A stretch of DNA of 64,000 bases from Tuctoria greenei. Taxonomy: Eukaryota; Streptophyta; Magnoliopsida; Poales; Poaceae. Every line of letters starts with the position of its first letter. The first letter of the stretch is position 1. This document shows, one piece after another, positions 42,904-54,681 of this stretch. Location of the stretch: the NCBI GenBank assembly GCA_036927565.1, contig JAYESD010000004.1:166877697-166941696 (forward strand), read 5' to 3'. The translations under genes and the position numbers were made by a program. The notes beneath the pieces are model-generated. The model was not told where the DNA came from. It did no database searches and saw nothing but the letters and a program-made list of their open reading frames with translations.

Positions 42904-45900
42904 ATGGACCGCCGAACGTGGATGTACAACATGCGAAGACCTGATCCTATGTATATTCAAAATGTTGCAACTTTATTGACATTAGAAGTTGCAAAAGATA
43001 GCTGACATATTATGTCCACGTATCGACTATGAAAATAAGATTGCTTAGATAGATACTATAGTAATACAATCTCATTTCGTGAAAAGAGGTTTAAAAAAAC
43101 TACACAATATGGACAGAGCATGGTGAGTTAGATACACTTGAGGTGGATAAAGATGATGAGAGAGGTTTTGATGGCGATAATGCTCATATTGATTATGTTA
43201 GTGACAATCTGGATGATGACAACGACGATGACGATGAGTTTGATTGTGAGGAGATGTTGCATCACATCAAACCACATGTGCTGATTTATATGGGAGCAAG
43301 TAAAGGTTTAAGTAAAATGGAGACATTGCAGAATGCGGTGACAGAGCTTTTATATGATGAAACCAAAGGTTGTGATCAAAAGTTTACTAAATTACGTGCA
43401 GTCCTAGAACTACTAAAGTTAAAAGCCACACACGGATGGTCCGAACGTAGTTTCTCTGATCTTTTGAATCTTTTGATCAAAATTCTTCCAAATCCCAATA
43501 AAATTGCCCAGAAGCACTTATAAAGCGAATAAACTTCTTTGTCTGATTTCACTAGGAGTGACAAAAATACACACATGTGTGAACCATTGTATCATGTATT
43601 GTAAAGAGCATGAGCTCGCAACAAGATGCCCCATCTGTGGTATCAGTAGATACAAGAAGGACTACAATCACCAGTATTGTATGTTACATACATGAATAAG
43701 ACCCTAAAGAATAAGAAGAGTTTGATTGGCCCTGAATGTGACGATGATGATACTTCTGACGATGAAGACGGGGATAATAAGAGAAAAATTTTGGCCTTAG
43801 TGATGTGGTACCTTCCAGTAATTAATCCCTTGAAAAGTTTATTCTCAAACTCCAGGGGGGCTGAACTTATGCATTGGCATTCCGAGCAGCGCAAGATGAA
43901 TGAGAAACAGATTCGACACCCTAGTGATGCAACACAATGGAAAAATTTTGATTTTCAGTATTCAGAGTTTGCAAAGGAAATAAAAAATGTAAATTTTGCT
44001 TTGGGTACAGATGAAATGAATCCGTTTTGGTGAAAAAAGGAGCATACACAACACCTGACCCATGGTCTTAACAGTGTACAACCTACTGACCTGGTTGTGG
44101 CACAAAATGAAATACATTTTGTTATCTATTCTTATCCAAGGACTGAAACAAGCTGACGTCAAAATTGATGTGTTCTTGGAACCTCTAGTTGAAGATATGG
44201 TAAAGCTGTGGAATGAAGAGGTACGTACATGGGATGAGTACAAGCGGGAGTATTTCACGCTAAGAGCAATGATCTTGGTTACCGTCCATGATTATCCTGG
44301 ATTCTTTATATTATCGGGCCAAATGAAAGGGAAGAAAGGTTTTGTAAGGTGCGTGGATGGAACTAGTTTTTTGTACCTCACTTCATCCGGAAAGACGATA
44401 TACATGAGACAGCAACAGTTCTTGACACATACACACAAGTACCAGAAGATGAACGAATAATTTGATAACAAAACAAAAAAAGATGCTGCACCAAAACCTT
44501 ATAGTCGAAAATTCGTGTTCAAAATGGTCAAGAACATTCAAGTTGCTTTCGGTAAGGGCAAAAAATGTAAAGGAATAAAGATAAAGAAAACTACATCTTT
44601 GAGTGATACAACTGACACAACTTTCAAGAAACAATCAATTTTTTCAAGTGTCTTGCGCACTGGAAGGACCTTGAAATTTTCCATAGTATTGATTTGATGC
44701 ACATTACAAAGAATGTATTTGACAACATCATTGAAGCCTTGCTGGACACGCCGAGGAAAACAAAGAACGGATTAAAATCACGTATGGACCTAGTAAATCT
44801 TGATATCAGACCAGAGCTTCACCTGGTAGAAAGGGCCAACGAGAAGCATTACCTTCCCCTAGCTAGCTACAACTTTACACTACAGGAGAAAAAGGAAATT
44901 TGTGAATGCTTGCGTGGGATCAGAGTGCCCACGAGTTTCCCATTCAATATCCGCAAACTAGTCTCAATGAAAGACTTGTCTCTATTCAACTATAATTCTC
45001 ACAAATTTCACATGATGATGACAGTGTTCCTCGCCATTGCAATAAGAGTCATCAAACCAGAGCATATACAAGCTGTCATCACACGATTGTGTTACTTCTT
45101 CAATGCTGTGTCGCAAAAAGGTGATAGCCTGTGAAGACTTAGACTATTTGAAAACGTACATCATAGGGACTATGTGCAAGCTTAAGATGTGTTTCCCCTG
45201 TCTTTTTTTAATATGCAAGTGCACCTAATCATGCATCTCGTGGATTAGATAAAAACATTGGGGCCACTATATTTGCATTATATGTTTCCATTGGAGCGAT
45301 ATTTAGGAGTATTAAAGGGTTATGTGCGGAATCGTGCTCACCAGAGAGTTCAATTATAGAAGGATACACTACTGAAGAAGTAATTGAGTGTTGCACTGAT
45401 TACATCAAAGATGGAAAGCTGATAGGTGTGCCTATATAAGTACATGAGGGTAGACTACGTGAGAGAGGCAAAGTGGGTAAGAAAACATTTATCGTTCAAG
45501 ATTACTAATCAGTACAGTGTGCACATTTTGGTGTACTACAATAGCTCGCTATAGCTGAGACGTACATCGAGGAACACCAAATTGAGCTTCATATAGAAAA
45601 ACAAGGCCGCAGAGAGGACTGGATCATGAGAGAGCATAGAAGCCTTTTCACTGAATGATTAATGGGCAAAAATATACCATACGGAGACTTTATAGAAGGC
45701 AACAATGAAGAAGTTGGCTTCTGTCCCATATCCTTTGGTGACACCATGGCAAGCATATAACATCAATGCGTACATATTTTATACTAAGGAAAAATAGGAA
45801 GAGTGTTGCACAAAATAGTGGCGTTTGTATAGAGGCTTATGATCCACAAGGGCAGAAGACCACATACTTCGGGTTATAGAGTAAATATGAGAACTCACTT

Positions 45901-46210
45901 ATGGAGAAAGAAGGCAAATGCCTGTGTTCAAGTGCCAATGGGTCAAACATATGCTGGTCTAAAAGTGGACAACTACGGGATGAGACTGGTAACCTTGAAC
46001 AAAGTGGGTTATAAAGATGACCTATGATTTCTCGCCAATCGCGTTGCACAAGTTTTTTATGTATAGAATCCAAAAACTAATAAGATGCACGTAGTTGTTC
46101 TGGAGAGCAAAATATTGTTGAGTTTGAGAATGTGGGAGATAAGGAAGAGCGATATAATCAATATGAAGAGATGTAGCTTTTACCGATCCAGAAAATATCA
46201 AGTGCATAGA
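42904..46210 (+). pseudogene. CACTA transposase TnpD, unit 2
   Basis: Copy of 21,554-24,870 with the same ATG context (MDRRTWMYNMRRPDPMYI) and the same order of blocks. It is slightly better preserved in places: ATRCPICGISRYKKDY keeps the zinc Cys that unit 1 has lost, and HWHSEQRKMNEKQIRHPSDA is open across a site where unit 1 has a G-run expansion (22,502-22,510) and a stop. Most stops are shared with unit 1, so the gene was already dead before the duplication. Confidence 0.88.
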
Positions 46211-46434
46211 TAGAAACATTAAAAAGGATTTGAAACTCTATATTCGAGAAGATGTCATTGCTGAAAAAAATATATGAAATAAATATCAAATGCCATGCAT
46301 AAAAGACTTAATATTTTTTATTAATGGATTTGATAGATATTTTACATATTTGTAACATTGTAATGAAGCTGTAATATATTGAATTTGTCAAATTTTTATT
46401 TTTGTTTCTCTTTTTATGGATTTGTATGTATCAG

Positions 46435-46500
46435 TATATATATATATATATATATAATATGTATATCATGTACATATTATATATATAATATATTTATATA
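46435..46500. repeat. AT-rich microsatellite, unit 2
   Basis: Short version of the 25,088-25,262 array. Confidence 0.9.
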
Positions 46501-46544
46501 AAATGCTTTGGAAAATATTATTAGATTTTTTCTTTGAAAATTTT

Positions 46545-46860
46545 TCACCTGCAGCTATTTAGTAGAGCTGACTGTGATCGTACGCCTTGATTTGTGAAAG
46601 CATCAGTAAAATCATACACTGCTTCTATGTAAATTCTATTTGTGAAAACATCGGGCCGACCGCCTATGACAGATGCGCCAGTTACAGGTGGTTCTTCATT
46701 AAGTGCCATCCGTGAAAATTTCTATCTTTATCCAGGCGGATTTGTTTTACGAACCGCCGGTGATATTTGATCATCACGGACGGTTATTAAATTATTAAAC
46801 ATCACAAATCATATTTCTTTACGGACCGCCTGAGTAAAGAAATCGAGGTGCCTGTGAAAA
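46545..46860. repeat. Right subterminal repeats of CACTA, unit 2
   Basis: Copy of 25,310-25,630, with the same loss of the terminal inverted repeat and the same junction to host flank at GCCTGTGAAAA|CTAAG. Confidence 0.8.
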
Positions 46861-47478
46861 CTAAGTTAAAATTGTGTCGTGATGAGAGCTCATGTATATA
46901 GATATAATAGAGGGACCTTGATCTGTTCTCTGTCACATATGATTTCTTAAAATTGGTCAATCTATACAGGCCCCGCTCTGGGCCTAGGCAGGAGGGGCGG
47001 CCGCCTAGGTCCCAGGCCGGGTGGGGGCCCATTGATGCTCCATGTTAGGCTGTTGGGCTAAAAAAATCGAGCTGCAGTCAGCTGTCCTCATAGACTAACA
47101 TAGTTTTTATATCCAGCGCTCGTGCCCGCACGCCACCACGAAGCCGCGTGTGTCATCGCGTGAAGGCCTGAAGCCTGAGACCGAGTGCTGAGTTTAATTC
47201 TTTCACAATTATAGTTGTTCAAGAAACATCCATCTTGTACTGTAAAAAAGGATAAAAGAAAACGAAAGGATAGGTTTATTGAATGGCTTGGCTATATGCC
47301 ATATCGATAAGGCTATTTTGGACAATATTGATTTTGATATTGTTATCAATGATTTTATATACAGAAATGCTTGAATATTTTTTTATGAAGAACTGAAACA
47401 TTGGTATAATAAAGTTATTGGAATTTAGTTTTTATTTAAGGTAGTCTTACATTCATTGGAATTTTATTTGTTTTATTT

Positions 47479-48264
47479 CTATATATTTGTATCTTCTGAA
47501 ATCAACTTAGAACAATGCTCTATTTCAGCTTTAGATAGCATGTTTCGAACATTATTAAATCCATCTTCTATTTCGAATATTATTAAATTTAGTATGTGTA
47601 TATAAATTTCTTCTGACCTATGATGATCAGGCTTGTCTTCCAATAGCTCGGTTCCAAACAACATCTAGAAGCACAACTCTTGAAGTTCCTGTCAAGCTAA
47701 TCCCTTCACAGCAAGCTCTTGTAGATGCAAGTAACACCCGAGACTCATCATTTAGATTGTTAAAAGCTTCAATTGAAGTCTGACGATACTTCCCGTCCAT
47801 TTGAGGGCTTGTTTGGATAGGAGTGGATCCACTTTCAATATAAGTTGTTTGAGGTGGATTGAGGAGAAAATTAGTTCATTCTTCACTTCAATCCAATTAG
47901 ATTGAGTACACCCAAACAAGCCCTAAAAGATTTCTTTCTCTTCTCTCCATTTTAAAAACTTACGAAGATGCTACTTTATCAGTTCTAATGGCTGAATATA
48001 TTGACCACAAATCAGTACCATCTCTCTTAGTGCTTCACACAAGCGATGAAGCGTACAACTTCAATCACAAATCTTGTTTTTACCATTTTCATAGGAATTT
48101 GACCTTAATCTTTCAAGAATAGATTTATCAATAATTGAAGCTTCCTCATCAGACATGTTAATGGCAGTTACAAGTAAAGGGTGTGTCGAAGCTAACGAAA
48201 TCTCAACGGGACTGAAGACAAAGAGATGCTGCATATGAGTAACAATGTCTATGTTAGACAACAT
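47479..48264 (-). pseudogene. Captured SNF2/CLASSY-like fragment A, unit 2
   Basis: Copy of 26,245-27,010: SLASTHPLLVTAINMSDEEA, SIIDKSILERLRSNSYEN, and FNNVRNMLSKAEIEHCSKLI at the tail. The DKSILERLRSN form is nearer to what I expect for the family than unit 1 (DKSMPERLRSN). Confidence 0.72.
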
Positions 48265-48952
48265 GAAGCTATGAAGGCAGCCTTCAACAACATGAAAAGT
48301 GATGCCAAAGTTATACTTGCATCAGCCAAGACATGTTGTGAGGGTATAACACTCGTTGGGGCAAGCATAACCTTGGCCAAGGTTATGCTAGCCCCAAAAA
48401 GTGTTATACCCTCACAACATGCCTTGGTTGATGCAAGCATAACATTGGCATCACTTTTCATGTTGTTGAAGGTTGTCACTATAGCTTCACGCTGTTTAAC
48501 CTAGACATTGCCACTCATATGCAGGATCTCTTTATCTTCTGTCCGATTCAGATTTCATTAGCTTCGACACATCCTTCACTTATAACTGTCATTAACATGT
48601 GTGATAAGGAAGCTTCACTTATTTTATAAATCTATGCTTGAAAGATTAAGGTTAAATCCATATGAAAGTGTAAAAAAAAATTTGTGATTGGAGTTGTTCG
48701 CTTATTCGCTTGTGTGAAGCACTAAGAAAGTAGGTATTGATTTTTAGTCAATATATTTAGGCATTAAAACTGAGAAAGGAGCATCTTCCTAAGTTTTCAG
48801 ATGGACAGGAGGGAAAGAAATCTTTCAAATGGATGGGAAAATCCTTCCAAGGATCGTTAGGCTTCAAATTGATGCTTTCAACAATCCAAATGATGAGCCA
48901 CGAGTGTTACTTGCATCTGCAAGAGCTTGTTGTGCAGGGATTAGCTTGACAG
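47689..48952. repeat. Giant spacerless inverted repeat, unit 2
   Basis: Arms 47,689-48,376 and 48,377-48,952, meeting at the same CCTTGG|CCAAGG palindrome. The left arm again contains the MITE. On the plus strand next to the centre it encodes AAFNNMKSDAKVILASAKTC and CEGITLVGAS. Confidence 0.9.
47805..47923. mobile_element. Tourist-like MITE, unit 2
   Basis: 119 bp with ends GGGCTTGTTTGG and inverse GGGCTTGTTTGG (perfect here), flanks TGA and TAA. Copy of 26,577-26,695. Confidence 0.8.
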
Positions 48953-49248
48953 TAGCTTAGCAGCATCACATGCGGTTCTTAAATAATGACCGCCCGTGGA
49001 AATCATGTATTTTCTCAGGCGTTGGTTAATTAAGAACTGCCTGTGATGTTAGCTATATCACAGGCGGTTCTTAATTAATAACCCCCTGAGAAAATACATG
49101 ATTTCCACGGGCGGTTGTTTCTTAAAATCCGAATGTGATGTTCTATCATCACAGGCGGTTATTGTATCATTCGTCATCACAGTCACATTTTTTTATAGAC
49201 CGCCTGTGTTTGAAAAATCTAGACGCCTGTGAAAATGCTTTTTGTAGT
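48953..49248. mobile_element. Orphan CACTA terminus with dyad, unit 2
   Basis: Copy of 27,722-28,017, ending in GCTTTTTGTAGT, with the ~90-bp inverted pair at about 48,962-49,142. Confidence 0.65.
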
Positions 49249-49872
49249 AGTTTAATAATATACTGCTAAAAAATTTGCATGTAAAAGTAATCATATATAT
49301 ATCGATATGCATATACTTATATATATTCTTATGGGCCCATACTATAAACTTTGCCCTAGGGCCCACCAAAACATAGAGCCGGTCCTGAACCTATATTTCA
49401 CTCTCGCCTGAAAAAATAAATGATCATGCCAAGCAACAAAACAGGCCGCTAGAATTTAAACATCTAAAAAATTGCTAGTCGTGCAGGAGCACAGGTTGGT
49501 GGATTATAAAATGGGTGTAGGGTGCCCCCCACTGGGTACGGCCGGCGCCCACACCCAAATCGTCATCGAGGTAGCCTTCGACTCGACTGGCTGCTGCTGC
49601 TTCCTTGGCGTCAGGCGCCGTTTGTCCGACTGCAGTGCCTGTCCCAACCTTGCTGCCGAGGATCTGAAGAGGTGATCTGCATCCATGCTATTAATGCTCT
49701 CGTTTGAGGCTAGCTCTGACCTTAATTTGAAGTTCTTATTTAAAATTATGAGGTGTGGAATTTACCTGTCGATCCATTAATAATATCTGTCCGTTTGTAC
49801 GCAGACCATATCGCTCAGTTACCGAAGACGTACGGGGAGTGTAGCCAACGCGAGTAGGCACCATCCCAATTG

Positions 49873-50939
49873 ATGGGTATGGAGTGTTTGCCATGGCTGC
49901 TATCCAAGCTAGTGCTCCTGCTAGTGAGCGTCATCATGTTCTTCCTGCTGGCTGCAGCCATTGCCGAGCAAGAGCCTCGGAACTTGCATGGTCACTTCCA
50001 GCCTGCCTGGATAAGTGCGGGGACATCTCCATCCCCTATCCCTTTGGAATCGAACCGGGTTGCTTCCTTGATGGCTTCCGGGTTGGTTGCAACTCCTCCT
50101 TTGAGCCTCCCCACTTATTCCTTGAATTCGATGGCACCTTGGAGTCTAATCATCATCTGCTGGCCAATCTCAGCTGTTCCGGAGCGACAGGAACAAGCCG
50201 CTGTGATTTTGTAAGGATGCCACAGACATGGCGTTGGCCGGTTGAGCTCATGGACATATCTTTGACCCAAGCAGAGGCTCGTTCCTATGGTATGGTCAGA
50301 TCCAATTGCGACACGGGAACTGGAAACATGAGCCGCAGGGTTCAGGTTACCAATCTGAAGGAGCCATTCATCCTCGCCCCCATACGTAATGTCCTGGTTG
50401 GCGTCGGCAGAAGTATCATGGTGGACATGAGACCCGGAATGTCAACATCAACAGGAACCATGCTCCGCTGTCTCTCAGATACGAGATTCGATCCGGAAAT
50501 GGCGACAAATGGGCTGTGCTCGGGACTGGCGACAAATGGGCTGTGCTCGGGACGGGGTGTTGCCAAGCCGCCGTGCCACCAACTGTTCCACTTCCCCAAT
50601 TGAGTCAAATTGGAGTTGGATTCAGGGACCAGGAAGGTACATGGCACGATTACCCATGTTCTTATGGCATGGTGGTGGAGACTTACTGGTACAACTTCTT
50701 TACACAAGACATGTCTGGCTATGATGAGCTTCCCAAGGAATTCCACAGGGTCATTCCCTCCGTCCTCGACTTCGCCATCCGTAATGGTTCCAGTCCCGCC
50801 GCCTCAGAACCGGTGCCAACAGACTATGCGTGCCGCAGCGGCAACAGCTCGTGTGCCAAAGCAAACAACGGCCCAGGATATGTATGCAACTGCTTGAAGC
50901 ACTACCATGGCAACCCTTATATCCCTAATGGATGCCAAG
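49873..50939 (+). other. WAK exon 1: signal peptide, galacturonan-binding and cysteine-rich region
   Basis: ATG 49,873 gives MGMECLPWLLSKLVLLLVSV with a hydrophobic run, a good signal peptide. One base is off before CLDKCGDISIPYPFGIEPGC. SRCDFVRMPQTWRWP and REQ-type spacer regions follow. A 27-bp direct repeat (50,500-50,526 and 50,527-50,553) adds nine residues (NGLCSGLAT). A one-base loss at about 50,553 then shifts the frame before CCQAAVPPTVPLPQLSQIGV and YACRSGNSSCAKANNGPGYV. The exon ends CAAG|GTACGT. Confidence 0.83.
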
Positions 50940-51015
50940 GTACGTAAAAATGTATATGATCTCTTTTCGCGCACCAAATAAGTGAAAATTCGTTGAAATT
51001 TATTTGCTTTTGTAG

Positions 51016-51201
51016 ACATCGATGAGTGTGCGCTTCGCGGTGAGTACCCTGAGCTCCAAAAGGACTATCCTTGCTCCAGTGGTGGAATCTGTGTGAACAG
51101 GATTGGAGGATATGATTGTCCATGCAAACGCGGAATGAAAGGCGACGGCAAAAATGGAACATGTACGGAGCAATTTCCTCTGCCGGCAAAGGTGGCTGTG
51201 G
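51016..51201 (+). other. WAK exon 2: calcium-binding EGF domain
   Basis: Acceptor TTTTGTAG, then (Q)DIDECALRGEYPELQKDY and CSSGGICVNRIGGYDCPCKR, a standard EGF-Ca with six cysteines. The end AKVAVG|GTAAGT has a good donor. The exon is fully open. Confidence 0.9.
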
Positions 51202-51817
51202 GTAAGTAACTGTCTACTATAACGACCAGTTGCAGCTAGCCTTTTTACACATGTTTCAGAATAAGTTAATTTCTAGATTTGTCTATATCAAAATTGGTCA
51301 ACCTTATAGAAAAAATATTACCCACATCTGTTGTACAAACACAAATAATTAAACAACGAAAGTATATTTCATGACGAGGATCTAATCATACTAATTTGTG
51401 TAGTGGAAATAATCAGGCGATGTATTACCCATATATAGGCTAGGACCCAAGTCAGTTTGTGGAATATACAGAGAGGATCGGCACAAGACCAAACCGTGAT
51501 ACACATTAATAAATACAAGGATATTTTTTCTGTATAATAATTTGGTGTCATCAATATTGCTACTTTAAGACAATTTGCTTGAACTTATTTTTACATTTTG
51601 GAAAACCCAAGGGTCTACTCCATTTAAAATCCGGCCACTCATTTACAGGGACCCATATGACACAACTGTTACACGATATAAACATGCAAAATTGCAAATA
51701 TCATGCTGTAGGAAATAAGTAGGATAAAAAGAAACTTCAGAAAGTGCCAGACAAGAAAAACCTTGCACTTCAAAATTTAAACAATTATAATTAAATACTC
51801 CATGCAGTTACAATTAT

Positions 51818-52675
51818 CAGGGGCGGACCTACAGGGTATGCCGGGTGTGCCCCGGCATACCCTGCGGTCAGCCAAGCAGTCGGATACCAGGGACTCTTCG
51901 GCGTAAACAAGTATGATCAGTATCCCCTTGAAAACGATTCTGATGTGATTGGCTATCCAGCGAGCTTGTAACCAGCCAAAGCGGTAGGTAATTAACTGCA
52001 ACAGTGCTAGCCTAATTACTGTCCTATCGGTAACCTCAACGGCCAGCTCCATGCATGCTTCTCTCACAGGTCACTACTAGCAGCAAATAATCGGGCTGTG
52101 TGCGCGTATTCATGCTGCCGCATGGGTCCTCGCCGGTCAGCCACTCAGGCTAGCACCTCACTTAGCGAGTGCCCGTTTTCTATAATAAGCAATATATTCG
52201 AGATAAACATAAACATCATTGCAGGTTGACAAAAAATGTTAGATTCCATTGAACAGAACAAGGAATTTGTCTAAATTTGTGTTATTTTCGTTATACATAT
52301 ATTTTAATGGATGCACTTTTTATGTTCATCTCCTTCTATGAATTTATATTAGTAATTTATATTTATATAAAGAAACAAGATACATTATTATTGTGAAGAT
52401 GATATAATCAAACATTTATGTTATTTAAAAAACGGTGTCAAAATTATTTAGACAAATAGTATTTTAAGTCTCTCTTATATATTTTTCTTTGAACTATCAG
52501 AATTACATTTGAACTATGTATATTATAATTTCATGAATTTAAGACATGTCATGTTATTTAATGCTTATATATTGAATTATGTTATAAATTTACATTTATT
52601 TATCAAATTATAATTTTACTCTATTACGTTTTTTTATGCGGCATACCCTATGATCAAATCCCAGGTCCGCCACTG
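51818..52675. mobile_element. Non-autonomous hAT (858 bp) with perfect 8-bp TSD
   Basis: Left end CAGGGGCGGACCT, right end inverse CAGTGGCGGACCT, flanked on both sides by ACAATTAT (51,810-51,817 and 52,676-52,683). GGTATGCCG / CGGCATACC words lie near both ends. No transposase is present. The perfect duplication suggests a younger insertion than the SNF2-bearing hAT. Confidence 0.93.
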
Positions 52676-53569
52676 ACAATTATACAGCTGCATGACAGCT
52701 TGAAATCTACTCACTTCATCCCATAAGGATCGGCATATATTCTAGCATTTTCTGAAGCCTCTCCGTCGGTTACAGCTGTAGTATTTGTTCATATTTAGCA
52801 TTCGAAATTTCTCTCACGCAAAGAATGATAAGGCCATATAGGTATTTCCTCCAACACGGACTAATCGTCTGAATTTAGTTAGAATGCAATTCTCTGTGGG
52901 GTGGAGGGATATCAAATAGTAGGTTACCATAGGGTTAATGTAAAGTTAAAGTGGTGCCTTTATATCCTTGTGGTAATTTTAAAAATATGTAAATAGTCTT
53001 ATTTTCATTTTGGTCAAAAGAATAATCTTATTCATTCAAAAATCCGTTGGATTTGCTGCATAATATGCAATATATATTCATAGGTTTGGTGGAAAATTTC
53101 CAGATAAACATATATATCAAATCATGAAAACATCCACTTCATTTAATATTTCCTGATTACAATTACGTCATATATGATGGATACAATCATTCGACAGTCC
53201 TAATGAATTACATCAATAGGTTACTCTCATCCATGATTACAATATAAGAGGCAAATTGATGAAACATACTGGGAAAGAACCAGAATCATTTTAAGTTGTT
53301 AAAATTTATATTCAGATAGCGGGTTGCTACAAAATTCACCATCCAGTCACTTTAAGGGTGATCATAGATTTTAGGCAGCATAAGTGCATGACCACTGCCT
53401 ACTATCTTGGGCCCCAAATAAGTTTATTTTAGAGTAATTCTTCATCATTGAATCCATCATTCACTATATTTTCATAGTGTACGTATATGCTGTTGTAGAA
53501 GTTGGTACTCTTCCATATAAAATTGGTCAAACTTAAGTTAGTTTGACTTAGGTTAACTCTAGAAATAAA

Positions 53570-53601
53570 CGTTATTTTGGGGACGAAGGATCGGAGTACT
53601 T
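53570..53601. mobile_element. Stowaway-like MITE end, degraded
   Basis: TTATTTTGGGGACGAAGGAT and CGGAGTACTT resemble the inverse of the Stowaway end (CTCCCTCCGTCCC). A matching left end is not visible, so this is a partial copy. Confidence 0.5.
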
Positions 53602-54681
53602 AAGAAACAAGGGTCTAATTAATCAGTTAAAAGACTGAAAAAATTTCTATGCTACTCTAGAGGTTAATCAAATAAATATACTACAGGATAAAAAATATTA
53701 AATAAAATTCAACGAGTAAATAGCAATTAAGTCTGGTATTCTAATATGTTAGTTGAACATTGTATGAGTAAGCAAACTAAAAATCCAAATATATTATAGT
53801 TGTCCTCATTTAGTAAATTTTATGAGCGGGAAGGACAAAGCAGACAATATATACAGCAAATTCACCCTCACGTCTTAGAGGGTGAGGGTTTGATGAATAT
53901 ACTAGTATCATCATTGAAGAAATGTTCTTGCTTGAAATCCAACAGGGAGGAGCGAAAAGCGTGTCTCTAGAGCAGACCAAACACCAATGGCTTATTTTTT
54001 AGATAAAAGTTGAGATTTTATGCTAAAGGTTAGATAGATGACCAAACAGTTGTCCCATATGTTTAAGGCATTTACGCCATTATTTAATTTTTTATAAATA
54101 GAGTAATTCTTCTTTAATGCATGCTATTGTAGTTGAATGATTTATAAGTAGATATAACGGTCCTTAAGGTTTATTTTTACAATGGAATGGGCTATAGAAA
54201 TTTAGAAGCTGTTATAGGGACACTTTAGGTTAATATTTTCCATTTGTGGAGGGGGGTCGGAATTCAAATAGTATATAGTTATTTTTCTAAAAGTGAGATC
54301 CAATGTCTATTATTGTCAATTATGATTGGTGTCAGTCAAATCGATGGCAATATATTTTGCATTTTCTGCAAGGGTTCATAGGATCTTTGTTTTTTAATAG
54401 ATTTTTCTTGATTTTTATTTTAATGGTGATAAGAATCCATCAAATGTATTGCCATCTATGATGCTTCCATTTTGCCATTTATAGGTTTCTTTCCTTTTTC
54501 TTAGACTTTCTCGACTTTAGGATTTGTTGGTGCTTTGGACACCACTTGTGGTTTTTATATATTTACATAAGATAATGTAAATTCCATTTCCCATTCTTTC
54601 TTCATCTTTGTTATAGTTGAATGCATGCTAATGGAACTTGTGGTTGTACCATTTTTTTTCACTGTTGTTTTGTCATTATAG

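Larger units (their letters stand above)
46977..49387. mobile_element. Non-autonomous hAT carrying SNF2 fragments, unit 2
   Basis: Copy of 25,737-28,156: left terminus CAGGCCCCGCTCT, right terminus inverse CAGGACCGGCTCT. Flanks AATCTATA and AACCTATA fit the 8-bp duplication. It still carries the palindrome, the MITE and the orphan CACTA end. Confidence 0.85.
29142..50361 (+). repeat. Tandem segmental duplication, unit 2 (13.7 kb plus gypsy insertion)
   Basis: A direct repeat of 15,554-29,131 with a 7,514-bp gypsy element plus 5-bp TSD added. Besides substitutions, it differs by a longer ~510-bp tandem repeat region (about 245 bp more at 42,004-42,247), a shorter AT microsatellite and small indels. 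After 50,361 the WAK gene continues, so unit 2 holds the original right junction and unit 1 the original left junction. Confidence 0.92.
51202..54681 (+). other. WAK intron 2 (3.5 kb)
   Basis: AT-rich DNA with a hAT insertion at 51,818-52,675 and a Stowaway-like end near 53,575-53,600. Otherwise I see no coding sequence. A large second intron between the EGF and kinase exons is unusual for WAKs, where this intron is often short. Confidence 0.7.

Noticed and set aside
50500..50553. The direct repeat as cause of the WAK frameshift
   Set aside because: The repeat is 27 bp, a multiple of three. The shift comes from a one-base loss just after it.
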